Assembly (NCBI GenBank): GCA_010093485.1 | Contig: MU001495.1 | Location: forward strand, 1,941,470 to 2,005,469 | Length of the DNA stretch: 64,000 bases | Source of the DNA: Karstenula rhodostoma CBS 690.94 | Lineage: Eukaryota; Ascomycota; Dothideomycetes; Pleosporales; Didymosphaeriaceae | Reading direction: 5' to 3' | Part shown: piece by piece, positions 29,881 to 44,045 of the stretch | Layout of the letters: each line of letters begins with the position of its first letter | Numbering within the stretch: the first letter of the stretch is position 1 | The notes under the pieces: model-generated | What the model saw: only the letters and a program-made list of their open reading frames with translations | Database searches by the model: none | What the model was told of the DNA's origin: nothing | Position numbers and translations under genes: made by a program

Positions 29881-30876
29881 ATAGAAGTTCTATAAAGGTA
29901 TAAAAAGGATTTCTTAACTTTTATTTTAATCTTTTAGTATAACTTAAATATACTACTATAAATAATTAATCTTATAAGCCAATATATAGTTAGTAAAAAT
30001 CTAAATAATAAAAAAGATAAAAAAAGCTTATACTAGAGTTTAAATTATTATAGAATAGAATAAAGTATATTATATATATAGCTAGAAATAGTAAACTATA
30101 ATAATTAGTAAAGCTTAATTAAATAAATAAAGAATCTAGCTTATATTAATTTATATAAGTATATATAATAGTAAAAGTAGTATTTTATTTACTAGTTTAT
30201 AATATTATAATAGAGGCTATTTAACCTATTATTTAAGGTACTTATTAAGTAGCTAAAATAGCTTATTAGCTAAATAGCCCTAATATACTCTTCTTTTATA
30301 GTTAGAGAAGTATATAATACTACTAGAGAAGCTTAGCTAAAAGTATAAAAAGTAGACTAAGTAAAAAGATAACTAGATTAATAAATTATTTAAAGAGTTA
30401 TAGTAAATCTTTTAGTAGTAGCTATTTATTTAGTTTTAAGTCTCTTTTTTTATTTATATATTTTAGTAGTATAAGCTTTAGTAGTATTATTAGCTATCTA
30501 AAAGGTATAAATAAAGTATTAAAAAGTAAAAGGTAAAAATATACTATAAGATAGGATAATAGGAATAAAAAAAAAAATTTAAAAGGTATAAAAAATATCT
30601 TTTTATTCTATCTACCTCTACTAATTTATACTATATAATAATTATTTACCTTATTTACTATTACTTACTATATCTAGTTATAAAGCTACTATTATTTATA
30701 AGTATTATACTAAGTACTAGAAGACTCTTACTCTAGCTAATTAGTATCGCGATACTAATAATAGTATAATATAAGTAGGAAATTATAGTCTAAACTATAT
30801 ATTTCTAAGGGAAACTAATTTAAATAATTAAATTCTACTAGTAAATAAATAACGAGCGCTATTTACCTAAGGGATA

Positions 30877-31082
30877 TATTAAAAATATAAATAATACTTA
30901 ATAATATTAGAATTTATAGAGCTCTAATTAGCTATAATAAGGGGTACCTTAATCTAAATACTAAACTAATTTAGGATAAGTATAGTATATAACTAGCCTT
31001 TCTAGTAATATTTTCTTATATAGTAATCTAATTAATTCGCTCCCTAAATAAAGGGATATTCGAGCTCCTTTTCTCTACTATA
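30877..31082 (+). repeat. 3' LTR of the 7.2-kb copia element
   Basis: 206 bp, aligned end to end with 23,856-24,061. Followed by the target duplication ATAAG. Confidence 0.93.
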
Positions 31083-31240
31083 ATAAGTTATCTAGAGTTA
31101 CTAGAAATATAGATTACTAGACTTACTAGAAATATAAGTTATTAGAGATATAAATTACTAGAGATATAAATTACTAGAAATATAAATTATTAGAGTTACT
31201 AGAATTACTAAATATAGTTATTACTAAAGCTTATAGATAA
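31083..31240. repeat. Minisatellite array, right continuation
   Basis: This continues the array interrupted at 23,855, with TTACTAGAAATATA-type units starting right after the duplicated ATAAG. Confidence 0.78.
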
Positions 31241-31384
31241 TATATCTAGTAAATATTATACTTTAACTACTATTTTATATTTATATATAGACTCTAAAAG
31301 TATATATTTTATTAATAGTAAGTTTTTATAAGGGGTAATTAACTACTAAAAAAAGTTATTACTACTAATATTAGCTTATATACT

Positions 31385-31700
31385 CTAGTAATAACTACTT
31401 TTAGTAACTCTAATAATTTATATCTCTAGTAATTTATATTTCTAGTAACCCTAACTATTTAACTATATTTAGTAACTCTAGTAATTTATATTTCTAGTAA
31501 TTCTAGATAATTTATATCTCTAGTAACTCTAGTAATCTATATTTCTAGTAACTCTAAATAACCTATATTTCTAATAACTCTAGATAATCTATATTTCTAG
31601 TAATTCTAGGTAATCTATATCTCTAGTAACCTATATCTTTAATAACCCTAGCTACTTAGTTATATTTAGTAACTCTAGTAATTTATATCTCTAGTAATAG
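31385..31700. repeat. Minisatellite array in inverted orientation
   Basis: Units such as TCTAGTAATTTATATTTC are the reverse complement of the units at 23,742-23,855 and 31,083-31,240. Period is irregular, about 25 bp. Together the arrays form two opposed arms about a centre near 31.3 kb. Confidence 0.78.
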
Positions 31701-31865
31701 CTACTTTATAGGTTACTAGTAATATAATTACTAGTTATAGTTAATACTTAATTACTAAAAATAGTAATTACCGGTAATATTAGTATTAAAAATTACTAAT
31801 TATACTTATTACTAGTAATATTAATTACTAGTAATAGTTAAAAAAATACCTACTAAATAGATTAT

Positions 31866-31925
31866 ATTAAATATTATAGTACTAATTAAAATTTATTAAA
31901 TACTAAGATACTAATACTATATAAT
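31866..31925. repeat. Right arm core of the inverted repeat
   Basis: Reverse complement of 23,625-23,690. A further partial copy in the same orientation as this one occurs at about 32,456-32,495 (ACTAATTAAAATCTATTAAA). Confidence 0.75.
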
Positions 31926-32260
31926 ATATATTAGGTTATAATATAAACTAGTTTATTAAAAGTTATTATTTTATTTATTTACTAAATATATTTAAATATA
32001 GTAAATTTATAGTTATTTCCTCTTTTACTATAATTTCTATATATTTTATAATACTATTTATATACTTACTAGTTAAATATTTCTTTTAGTTTATAATATA
32101 ATTCCTCCTTATAGCTCTAGTTCTATAAGCCGCCCTAATTTTTAAAAGTTTTAAATTATTATCTATTTATCTATTATCTTCTAAATATTACTAAAATTAC
32201 TAGTCTATATATTTATATTATATTAATATTATAATATTTAATAGTACTATAAATAGAAAG

Positions 32261-32450
32261 GTACTAGAAATAAAAAAGTACTAGAAATAGGGAAGTACTA
32301 GAAATAGGAAAGTACTAGAAATAAAAAAATACTAGAAATAAAAAAGTATTAGAAATAGAAAAATACTAGAAATAAAAAAGTACTAGAAATAAAGAAATAC
32401 TAGAAATAAAAAAATATTAGAAATAGAGAAATACTAGAAATAGAAAAGAA
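32261..32450. repeat. 17-bp minisatellite, about 11 units
   Basis: Regular units of the type GTACTAGAAATAAAAAA with small changes. They share the core ACTAGAAATA with the arrays near 23.8 and 31.1 kb, so the arrays probably have a common origin. It is followed at about 32,490-32,610 by another short-period run rich in AATAAAACTA. Confidence 0.88.
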
Positions 32451-32619
32451 TAGAGTACTAATTAAAATCTATTAAATACTAAAATACTAATATAATAAAA
32501 TTATATAGAATAAAACTATTTAGAATAAAACTACTTAGTAAAACTACTTAGAATAAAACTATTTAGTATAAAACTATAGAAATAAAACTAAAAACTAAAA
32601 TAGAAAAATAAAATTAAAA

Positions 32620-35600
32620 TATATAGTAACTATATTAAAAGAGGATAGTATAAAACTTCTATACTATTTTCTATTCTAAATATAATATAATTATAGAATT
32701 ACTACTTATATATCTATTTACTAGTTCTATAACTTAGTAAATAAAATATAAATAATATAAATTTTAAAATATTATACTAATTTTAAGTATCTATAATTAA
32801 GTATTATAGAAAATAATAAAATATATTTTTATTTATAGTATACTTTTTATATAAATAGGTCCCTAAAACACGGTTTTAATATAATCTAGTACTAGTATAG
32901 TATTTAAATTCTCTTTCTTATTATTATAATATACTATATCCTTAATTAGATTAAAAAGTAATAATACTATATATATTAGATTCTATTTTAGTATCTCTTT
33001 TAAATAAACTAGAATATATTCCCTCTCTAACTAGTATTAAAAATAAATCTATAGTATTTAAATATATAATATAATAGAAATAGAAACGTATTTAGTTACT
33101 ATAGCTAGTAGATAAAGAAAAATAGATAGGAGTATAGTTTATAACTAGATAATTTAGTATTATAGAAAGGATAATTATAAAATACTATTATATATACTAA
33201 ATATAGTCTTTATTAGATTTATTATACTCGTTATATTATATACTACTAATACTAATCTATTTTAAGTAGGGGTAATAGACTTATTATAATTAATATAGAG
33301 TATTTAAAGGGATTATATTAGTATAATTATTCTATAAAGTAAGGATATTCTATTTATAAGTTATATAATTATATATTTATATACTATAGTAAATAGAAAT
33401 AAATATACTATATACTAAGCCGAATTTATAATATTATTAATATTTTAGAGAAGAATAATAGTATAGTGGCTATATTTAAAACTAGGTACCTATTTCTCTA
33501 GAAACTTAGTATTAAATTATTAAAGTACTAGTAAGTAGTCTAGTTTATATTTTATAGTACTTTTATTAACTACCTTTTTATTAAAGGTAAGTTAGTTACT
33601 AAAAAAGGCTTCTATATAATAGTAGAAACCTAGATTTAAATATTATCTTTTATACCTACTATATCTATTATTATTAGTAGGGCTATATCCGCTTTATAAC
33701 TAAAAACTAGTATAGTATACTATTAGTATTATAGTACTCTTAAAAAGTAATCTATATTTTCGCGATATTAGCTATAAAATTAAATACTAAATAGATTTAT
33801 AAACCTAGAGACTTTAATTAGGCTATTTAAGTATAATAAAACTATATACTTAATTAACTTATTCTCTAGACTATTCTTATAAAGTTATAACTAGCCACTA
33901 TAACTAGCTATTAAAGTTATCGAGTTAATAGAAATAAATATAGACTTTTAGAGTTAAATAGTTTAAAAAATATATCTAGTACTAGAAAAATATTATAGAT
34001 ATAATATTAGTAAATAGAGAGATAGAGTAGAATAGTAATAATTTAAAATATATAAGTAATACTAATATTTTTCTAAACTAGTCTACTACTTACTATATTA
34101 TTATATATTTACCTTTTATTACCTTACTCTCTACTTCTACTCTAATCTAATATTCTATAAATATAATATTAGTAATTAATAATACTATTAGAGATAATAT
34201 ATACTAATCTAATTAATTAAGTATTAAATAGTTTCTATAATATACACGCGAAGACTCTAAAAGATAAAGATAAAATAGTAGTAAATAATAAATATATTAT
34301 TAATCTAATAATTAATTTAGATTAGTCTTAATATAAGTAGAATATAATAATACTACTATTAATTTCCTATTTACTATATAATACCTTTCTATATTTTAGC
34401 TACTACCTTTAAAATATAGTAAAGGAAGCCTTATAAATAATTTTTTAAAATTAAGTTTAGTAGTTCTTTTAAACTATTATAATTATAAGTATATTAAGCC
34501 ACTTCTTAATATAGTTTCTAGTAAGTAGTCTAATAAAAACGTCTAGAATACTATTTATAAATTAATACTATTATTCTATACTTTATTATTTATAAGCTAC
34601 TTTATATACTTAACTAAATACTATAGAGATATTAATATACTAAATAAAATATAATATATAATACTTATACTTAGAATATCTAGTAGGTTAGTATTATACT
34701 AATATTTTATAGTAAATTATAAAAGTATTTTATTTTTATATAGTCTATTTCTATAATTCTTAATAGAAATCTATTATTTAATCTACTATATTCTTTTTTA
34801 CTTAGACTAATATATATATATAATACTACTACTATAAGATAAAAATTATATACTCTATTTAAATAATTTTTATTCTTTTATTTCAGATATATACTATTTT
34901 AGACTAGTATTAATTAGTTACCTTTTTATTTATTTATTTAGAATTCTTACTTAGCTAAATTAAGTTTATTTAATTACTATCTTTCTCTAGAACTAGTTAA
35001 GGTCTATTAAAAGCTACTAATTATAGCTAAATATTAATTAACTATATTATAATTCTTATTACTTTATTTTACTATTAATATAATACTAAACTCCTATACT
35101 TAGTATTTTATAATTAAATACTATATACCCCTATTACTATTATTAAATACTAACTATATATAGTTACTATTTTTATCTTTTATTTTTTATTCTTCGTTCT
35201 TTATATATTACCCTATAGGCTTCGTGTTTAAAACTTAGAATAGAACTTAAAACTCCTTTACTATCGCTATTACTATTACTTATATCTATACTATTATATT
35301 ATATAAGATCTTTTATATCTAATAGATACTTACTTTATTACCTCTATTATATACTTCTTATTCTTTTTAATTTTTTTTTTATTATTATAGTAATTTTATA
35401 TACTCTATATCTTCTATTACTATAATATATATCTATAACTAGAAAATAATAAATATAATATTACTAGCTAATCTAATTTATATAATTTAAGTACTTTCTT
35501 TATATCTATATATATTTTAGATTTAGATTTTAGTTAACTTTTAACTTTTTAAATATTATAACTATTATCTATTATTATTATTATTATTTAAATATTTTTA

Positions 35601-38600
35601 TTATACTTCTCTACTTTATTATAGATATTAGTTATTAGTATCCTTAAATAAATAGTAGGGAATAGGTATATTACTACCTATATAGACTTATTAATTAGAT
35701 TAATTCTAAGGTATAGATAATATATTAGTAGGTCTAGAACTATAAGTATTATATTATATTATTAAATAGAATTTATAGTATACTAAAGATAAGTATTTTA
35801 CTTATATTCTTTTTTTTTCTTATATATATACTATTAATAACTAATAGAATATAGGATAAAAGAAAATAATATAAATAGTAATATCTATCTATATATAATT
35901 TTTCTTCTAGTTTTAATAAAAACTATTTTTTTTAATACTTTATTAACTCTTTATTATTAGATTTCTTATATATTAGTAGGTATATATTAAGTCTATTTTA
36001 ACTAGCTTAGTACTATATCCTTTTTAGTTAGTCTATATATAAATACTAGATAAGTTTTAGCCACTTTTTTAGTCCCCCTTTATTTATATATTAGTAAAGT
36101 ATAATATACCTTTTTATCCCCCTTACTTTATTAATTTATCTACCCTTATAGTAATTATATATAATATACTATCTTATATATAAAGAGGTATATTATATAC
36201 TATATAGAGAGAATTTTTTTTATACTTACTAAATCTATAAGGATAATTATAATATAGTTCTAATATAATATATAAAATATTATATTAGTTTATATAAGTA
36301 TAAGGAAGATAAAAATAATATAATAAAATTAGTAGATTTTCTAAACCTTTATAAGTAGCTAAAATTTCTTAAGTTAGAAGTTAAATTTAATTTAATAAAG
36401 AATACTAGTATTTATAATTTTCTTTACTAAGCTATATAGGATTATTAATATTTAATAGATATTAGAATATTATCCCTATTAGTCTTTAATAGAATTGGCT
36501 AGTAATATATCTAGAGACTATAGTAGATTATAAAAAAGTAGATACTTCTATTAAAATAGCTTAGAGAGAACTAGATATTCTTATTTTAGTTAATTAAATT
36601 ATATCTATTAATATTATATAAAATAGTATATAATTTTATTTTTTAAATCTAATCTAATATTTAAGTATCTAAATACGACTATTTTAATATTAGTTTTAAG
36701 ATAAATATACTAGTTATATTTACTAAATACTTTCCTTATTAATTATTAATATCTATAAACTAGAGAATACTACTATATTACTTTTTAGATTTTAGAAATA
36801 GAGGCTATATAATAATCTAAGCTTACCCCTTAGTAGAATATTTAATATAGAGTAATACTAATATTTATCTAGATTGGCTTCTATCTAGTATATTATTATA
36901 CTTAGCTTTTAATATTTATTTCTATTCTCTTTTATTTTAATATATCTATACTTTTATTAATATATTCGGATTTACTACTATATATAATTTATAAACTATA
37001 ATTCTATTAGTAATAGTAAATCTAATTTAATTAGAGATTATTAGATTATATTCTATAGATAATAAATTAGATAGCTTTTAATCTCGATATTTTTTATATT
37101 AGAGAGATAAAATTAATTTAAATAATAATTATAAAAATAATAATCTTCTATATACTTATAAAGGAAAGTATTTAATAGTAATAAATTTAAAATAAGTTCT
37201 CCTTACTCTATTTTCTACCTTATAAAGTCTAGATATTATTTAAGTATTATCCTTATAATATAGTAATAGAGACCTTCTAAATAACCTAGTATTACTATAT
37301 CTATTAATTATTTCTAATAGCTTTAATACTATATAAATTAGGCCCCTTTTTAATATAGTTCTTAATAAATAGCCTAATAAAGTTATTTAATATATTATTT
37401 ATAACGCTATTACTAAATTAACTATTCTACTCTATTATCTATTATTTTTCTAGAAAATATTATAGATATATAATATAAATAGCTTCGCGAATTTATCTAA
37501 GTATTATAAATATATAGATAGTATACTAAAGGAGGAACTAGATTAGCTATATATTAGATTATCTAGCTTTTTTAAAGTCTATTTTAGAGATATACTAGAT
37601 TTAAAATTAAAATTATAAGCTATATTTAAATAGTATAAAGAAGAAAATACTCTATTCTATAAAAAGGGGAGTAGCTAGTAGAGTTAGTTTAAAGGTATAA
37701 AGAAAGGTAATATTTTAAATTAGTTTATATTATAAATTAGCTAGTTTATAAACTTTATAGTATAAAATAAGTCTATTTCTAGACCTTAATAGTAACTACT
37801 TATATAGCCCTATAGGTCTATTTAAGATTCTATCCCCTAATATAAAATAGATATTAGATTTATAAATAACCTATATATTAATATAGATATTAGATACTAC
37901 TAGTTATATATTTTTATACTAGGCGAACTTAAAAGTAATCCTTTAGATAATAAAGTCTCTAAAGTCTAGTATAATTTAGAATAATATATAAGAAAGATAT
38001 TTACTATCTAGTTTAATTATTATTTTATTCTTGGCTTTATACTATATAAATCGCGTATATAGCTATAGAAATTTAACTAGCTAGAAAATATTATATCTAA
38101 ATTTTTTAATATTAATAAAGATAAATTATAGTTTATATTTATAGTACTTAGGTTTTTATAGCTAAATAAAGAGTAGCTTAAATTTAATTCTATTATTATT
38201 ACTAATAGTAATAGATAATATATTAATATTAAATAGAATAGCTATAGTAAATATTTTATTATTAATAGAATAATAAAATAAACGCCTTATATTACTAACT
38301 AAGTTATAATTTACTAGAAAGTTTATAATAAGGAAGATAAATTAAATATACCCCTTATTATTAAAGACTTATAGTAATATCTAGAGTATAATAAAAAGGG
38401 GGAGCTTTTATAAAAGGTAATAGAAAAGGATATAGTTAATATAGTAAAATATTACTATTATAAAACGATTTATATAGAAATATAAAAGAATAATATCTAT
38501 AAGAATATATAATAAGGCCTAGATATAATTAAAATAATAAACTATAGACTAGAAAGTTTAATATTACCTCTAAGTAGTAATAGGTATTATACCCTATAAA

Positions 38601-38794
38601 TAGACTAAAATAATATTACTAGAATAAAATAGTTTTTAAGTTATATAGATATACTATTACTATCTAGTAAATAGATTTATTTAAGCTTCCTAGTAAAAGG
38701 TAAAAAGGTAACTATAAATTATATATATTACTATATTATTATTCGCGATTTAAAAGAATCTATATACTAGATAAGTTTACTAAAAATACTATTT
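32620..38794. other. AT-rich RIPed block, no feature recognised
   Basis: CpA/TpG-poor sequence without open frames. A few CpA/TpG or CpG sites survive (ACACGG near 32,867, ACACGCG near 34,244, TTTCAGAT near 34,883). I could not assign any transposon family or gene here. Confidence 0.7.
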
Positions 38795-38799
38795 ACTAT

Positions 38800-39085
38800 T
38801 ATTAGATCTACTATAAATAATAATAGATTACTATAAACTATAGATATAAATAGGTTAATTATATATTATATAATTATATTAATTATTATAATTAATTATT
38901 ATTCTAAGTCTAGCTAAGATATATCTTTAAATAGTACCTTAGTACTCTATACTAGTTCTAATAGTATAAAATATCTTAGCCTCTCCTTTTATACTTACTA
39001 TCTACTACTACTAGTAGTTACTATAATTTACTATAATAGTAAGTATACTATACTATAAGTAATAATATATATATATAATCTAATA
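38800..39085 (-). repeat. 3' LTR of the 5.5-kb copia element
   Basis: 286 bp, beginning (plus strand) TATTAGATCTACTATAAAT and ending TCTAATA. Preceded by ACTAT at 38,795-38,799. Confidence 0.9.
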
Positions 39086-42000
39086 TACCCCTTTAGCTTA
39101 GCGCCTCTAAATTATCTAAGCTAGATTATAAATAATAGCTTAGAGTACTTAGTAAAAGTAGTCTTAGATTTCTTTAAGTAGTATAGTACTTATTACCTCT
39201 TAATTTTCTATATTAACTAATCTAAGCTAGTTAAGGAAGCCTAATTATTTATTTACTAATAATATTTTTATAAGTTTATTAGTAATTATTTTAGCTAACT
39301 TAATATACTTAATAGTAATTATTCCTATAGAGACTTTTTATTATAGCTAGTAATTATAGATATTAATATATTAGAGCTTAGTCTAGAATTTTAATACTTC
39401 CTAAGTTACTAAGTAAATTATCTATTAATTATTATATTATATTATAATTATAGAGCTAGGTAATATAATTCTAAGCTCCCTTAATAATTTTAAAATATAG
39501 ATAGCTTCCTTAGCTACCTATAATAGGGTAAGTAGTTCTACCTCTATTATAGAGGTAGTAATAGTATTTTATTTATTTACCCTCTATATTATTAGGCTAT
39601 TAAATAACTTAATTATATAGCTCTATAAGCTTTTTCTATTAATTATATTATTAGTAAATAAAATATTACTAGTAATCTAGAGGTATAATCTATCTCTAAG
39701 CTATAGACCTTTATATTTAGTAGCTAAGAAATATAATAATACTCTATTAGTAATATTTTAATATACTTAATCTAGATTTAATAGAAACTAGGCTAGTTAT
39801 AATATAGTAAAAGTAATATTTAGTTATATTATAACTACTATAAATAGTAGTAATCTAATCTTTTATTAATATTTATTAATCTCTAATAGTAAGGCTAGAC
39901 TTTTTTAAGGTTTAAATTCTATACTAGTTATAGATATATTATAGTAGTAATTAGTTTTATCTACTAATTATTAGATTTTCTTAATATATAAGGTCTATAA
40001 TAATTATATAAATTACTAGTTTTATTTTTAGATAACCTCTATACTAAGGAACTATTATAGGTTATCTCCTCTAGTTATAGTATATTTTTATTTAAGTAGC
40101 TCTACTACTTTAGTTACTACTACCTCCTTTATTTAGTAATAAGTAATAATAATATTATCTATATAGAAGAAGATAATAATACTATCCTTAATTATATAAT
40201 ATAGTTTATATAGAATTATAGTAAAACCTATACCTTTAAATATTATAGTAAATTTTTTCTACTATAGCTTAGATAAAATTTAGAGTCTATAGAGGGCCTT
40301 TTATAATTTAAGAATTATACCTTTCTTTTAGTACCCTATAGGTATCCTTATATAGACTTTTTAATTAAGTATTATATATATAAATATATTAGTTATATTA
40401 TATTATTTTAGTTTAAGGTTATACCTAGTAGCTATCGCTATAAGTATATAGAATAATTAATTAGTTAAAATTACTATATAGGTATCTTATAAAGTAATAT
40501 CCTTTTACTAGTCTTTTTATATAACTAGTTAAGCCTTATATTTTAGAAATTAATAGTATTTATTAAGTTTATAGGTATATACCTATATATAGTTAAGAAT
40601 TTAGTAATCTACTTATTTAATTGGTCTTTATAGTATTTTTATTTATAAGTTTATTTATTAATAACTAGTAAGATATTTATATTTAGCTTCTTAAAATAAT
40701 TTCCTTATTAGGTAATCCTTAAGTTTAGTTTAGATTATTAGTAGTAATAATAGCTAGCTTTAATAAGGCTTTAATCCTTTTATAAATATTTATTTTATTT
40801 ATATTTTATTAAGGTTATAGTCTTTATATATATCTTTATAACCTACTAGGATACCTATTATAAATATAACTACCTAGGGTATAATCTTTATACTAGCTAC
40901 TATTAGCTACTATATATAGTTATCTACTACTTATACTTTTAATAATAGTATATTCTATATTATAAATTATACTAATAGTATAATTAGTAGTAGTATTATT
41001 AGTAGTAATAAATAAGTACTATTATACTTCCTCTCTAGTAACTCTTCTAATATCTTTTATTATTATTATAAATTACTATAACTTATTATAACTAACTTAT
41101 TTTTATAGAATAAAGTTATCTCTAGTTTAGTTATTAGAGTAGGTAGTTTCTCTATAGTTTTAACTTATAATATAATCTCTTCTAGAGTACTATATATAAG
41201 GTTATCTATAAGCTCTTTCTATATTCTATTAAATACTATATCTTTATTAAATATAATATTATAAATACTAATTACTTTTAATAGTAATAGAATCTATATA
41301 TATTAGATATTTATTAATTAGTATTTTATAAGGTATCTAATCTATACCTTTAGGTTAAGTCTCTATAACTTACTTTTCCTATACTATATATTATTAGTTA
41401 TAGTAAAGGCTTTACTTCTATATATTTTAAAATATACTAGGTTTAATTTCTAAAACTAAGTTATTATCCTATTAATAAGGGTAACTATTATAAAGAATAT
41501 TTTATATAGTAAGTACTAGTAATTTTTATAATTTAGCGTTTAATTATATAGGTATACTATAGCCTTAGTAATCTTAGGCTATATTTCTTATAGAAGGTTT
41601 ATATTAAATTATATTATATAGGCTTTTTTTTTTATTATATCCTCTAAGTACTTAGCTCCTCTATTTTATACTTATATATCTAGTACTAAGGACTTAATTT
41701 TAATACCTTAGCTTATATACTAGTATTTAATATCTACTTTTACTATAAAGATCTTATTATCTAATTTAATAATCTTAACTATTATACTAAACTATACTTT
41801 TATAAATAGTATAAAGTTACTAAATACCTTAATAATAGTCCTTACTAAATAATTATCTTTAAAGTAGAAGTCTTATATATAGCTAGAGTATTAATTAGTA
41901 ATTAATATTTAGCTTTTCTCTTTAGTAGAGCTATTAGGTTTAAAGTTATAAAAGTTAATTATAATATACTTACTAGGTCCTTAATTATTTAGTTAAGGTA

Positions 42001-44045
42001 TATATTTAATCTATTATTTTAATTTAACTTATCTATAGGTATTATATTTTACTATAGGGATACCTTTAATATATACCCCCTTAGCTTATTATACTAGATA
42101 CTTAAGTATATTTAGTTCTAGGTAATCTAGTTATTTATATTATATAGCTATATTTATAGTTTTTACTTTATACTTTATATATATTATTATCTTATATATA
42201 GTATATACTATACTTTATATAATAGTATAAATACTATTAATAGGTTTATACTCTAATACCTATTAATTATATAGCTTTTATAGTTCTATTATAATAGTAT
42301 TATTAGTCTATTTTAGTACTATAGGTTCTAATTTAGTATTCTATTATAGTTCTTAATATTTAAGTAATTAAAAAAATACTAGATTATAGAGTAGGTTAGG
42401 ATAGTAAGCTATATTATTAAGCCTAATTATACTATTTTTCTAGTAATTTTATAGTTTAAGGTAAATACTTCTATATTCTTATATCTAGACCTATATATTA
42501 CCTACCTATATAAAGTCTCCTAGTATTAGTAGCTAGAGTAAAATAAATTAATTAATATTATTAAAAATATAATATATAGTATCTAAGTTAAAGATTAATA
42601 AGGTTTATAATAGGTATATATAAAGGTTAGATTAAGAGGTTATTTAGAAGCTTATAAGAATTATAGTAATTTTCTATCCTTCTAGTTACTTATTACTAGC
42701 CTCTAATATTTAGGTTAGTATAGGAGTATATAACTATTTAATTTATAGTATTCTAGATTATACTTATTTAAATATATATATCTATTTTTATATTAAAGGA
42801 TTATTTTAAATATTATACTTAATAAAACTATTCTATTCTAGTTATAGTTTTTACTATACTAGAGCCTTTTTTAGAAAGGTATAATAGTAATCCTTTAGTA
42901 TATATTCTATAGAATATATAGAATATTTTTCTTTATTTATATTTTAATTTTTTATTTACTAGTAAGGTATTTTATTCCTTTTATAACCTTCCTATCTATA
43001 TAGTATAGAGATATTCTACCTATATAGTATAGAGCTTTACCTATATAGTATAAAGAATCCTTACCTATATAGTATAAATAGATTAGAGTTATATAATTTC
43101 TATAAGGATATTATTATACTCTATTCTTATTTTTAAGTATCTTATATTTATATAGGTATACTATTACTAGTATAAAAGGTATCCCCTTTAGTACTAATAT
43201 CTAGTTCTTCTCTAGTAATAAATATAACTCTAATTATAATTTTAACTAGATAATAGTACTCTATATAGAGTCTAAACCTCTTTATTATATCTTAGTATAT
43301 TATCTCCTATTTATTTTAGAGGGCTTATTTAAAAGTAGTAGTATATATTTTATCTAGTACTATAATACTTTTTATAAAATTATTAAAAATAGTTATATTA
43401 TCTATAGTCTCTATATAGCCTTATCTCTTAGTAGTAAATACTATATAATTATATTTAGTTAGCTAGAGATTCTATTTAGTTAACTTTTTAGTACTTTAGA
43501 TAATATATAGGTATTTATATTATACTTATAGCTTTACTTTTTTATTATTAACTTCTACCTTTTTTATAATAAGAAGAATTTATTCTTTATATAGTTTCTT
43601 AAAAAAGTAGTAGGTACTAAATAGGTTAGTTATAATTAAACTCTATAGATATAATATAAACTTCTCTATTCTCTATATCTCTATATAATATTTTACTAAT
43701 TCTATTTTATATTAATTAAATTATAATTTATAGTATTTAACTTATAAGTTTTATTATAACTTTTATATATTTATAAAAATATATAGACTACTTAGTATTA
43801 GATTATTATTATATATAAATTAATATAGGTCTAGTAGCTATAGTACTTATAGTTATAACTTTAATACCTTACTATTAGTTAGGTTAAATATATATTATAT
43901 TTAATTAGTTTTTACTTATATTTCTAGTACTATTAGCTATTCTATATACTATATAGAGGTAGTAAGGAAGGTCTTTATAGGTCTAATAGGTAGTGCTATA
44001 TTATTTAGTATATATAGTTAGTAATAAGGTAGTAAGACTCTTAAT

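Larger units (their letters stand above)
23856..31082 (+). mobile_element. Ty1/copia-type LTR retrotransposon, 7,227 bp, RIP-inactivated
   Basis: Identical-length 206-bp LTRs (23,856-24,061 and 30,877-31,082) are flanked by a perfect 5-bp duplication ATAAG (23,851-23,855 and 31,083-31,087). Pol is in copia order on the plus strand. About 26,340-26,500 reads as the C-terminal core of integrase (LW-x-E followed by NTAVWLYN-like text). At 28,295-28,309 the frame gives F-Y-I-D-N, the expected RIP product of the YVDD catalytic motif of reverse transcriptase. About 28,905-28,950 gives the TT-S-T-T-E-A-E-F motif of copia RNase H. All frames are full of TAA/TAG. Pol appears to end near 29,300, leaving about 1.6 kb before the right LTR, which is unusual. 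A purine-rich AAGGGA precedes that LTR. Two LTRs and pol order make copia the clear choice over gypsy, where integrase follows RNase H. Confidence 0.93.

Noticed and set aside
32261..32450. CRISPR-like regular array
   Set aside because: The units are contiguous 17-bp repeats without unique spacers, and the sequence is clearly from a fungus.
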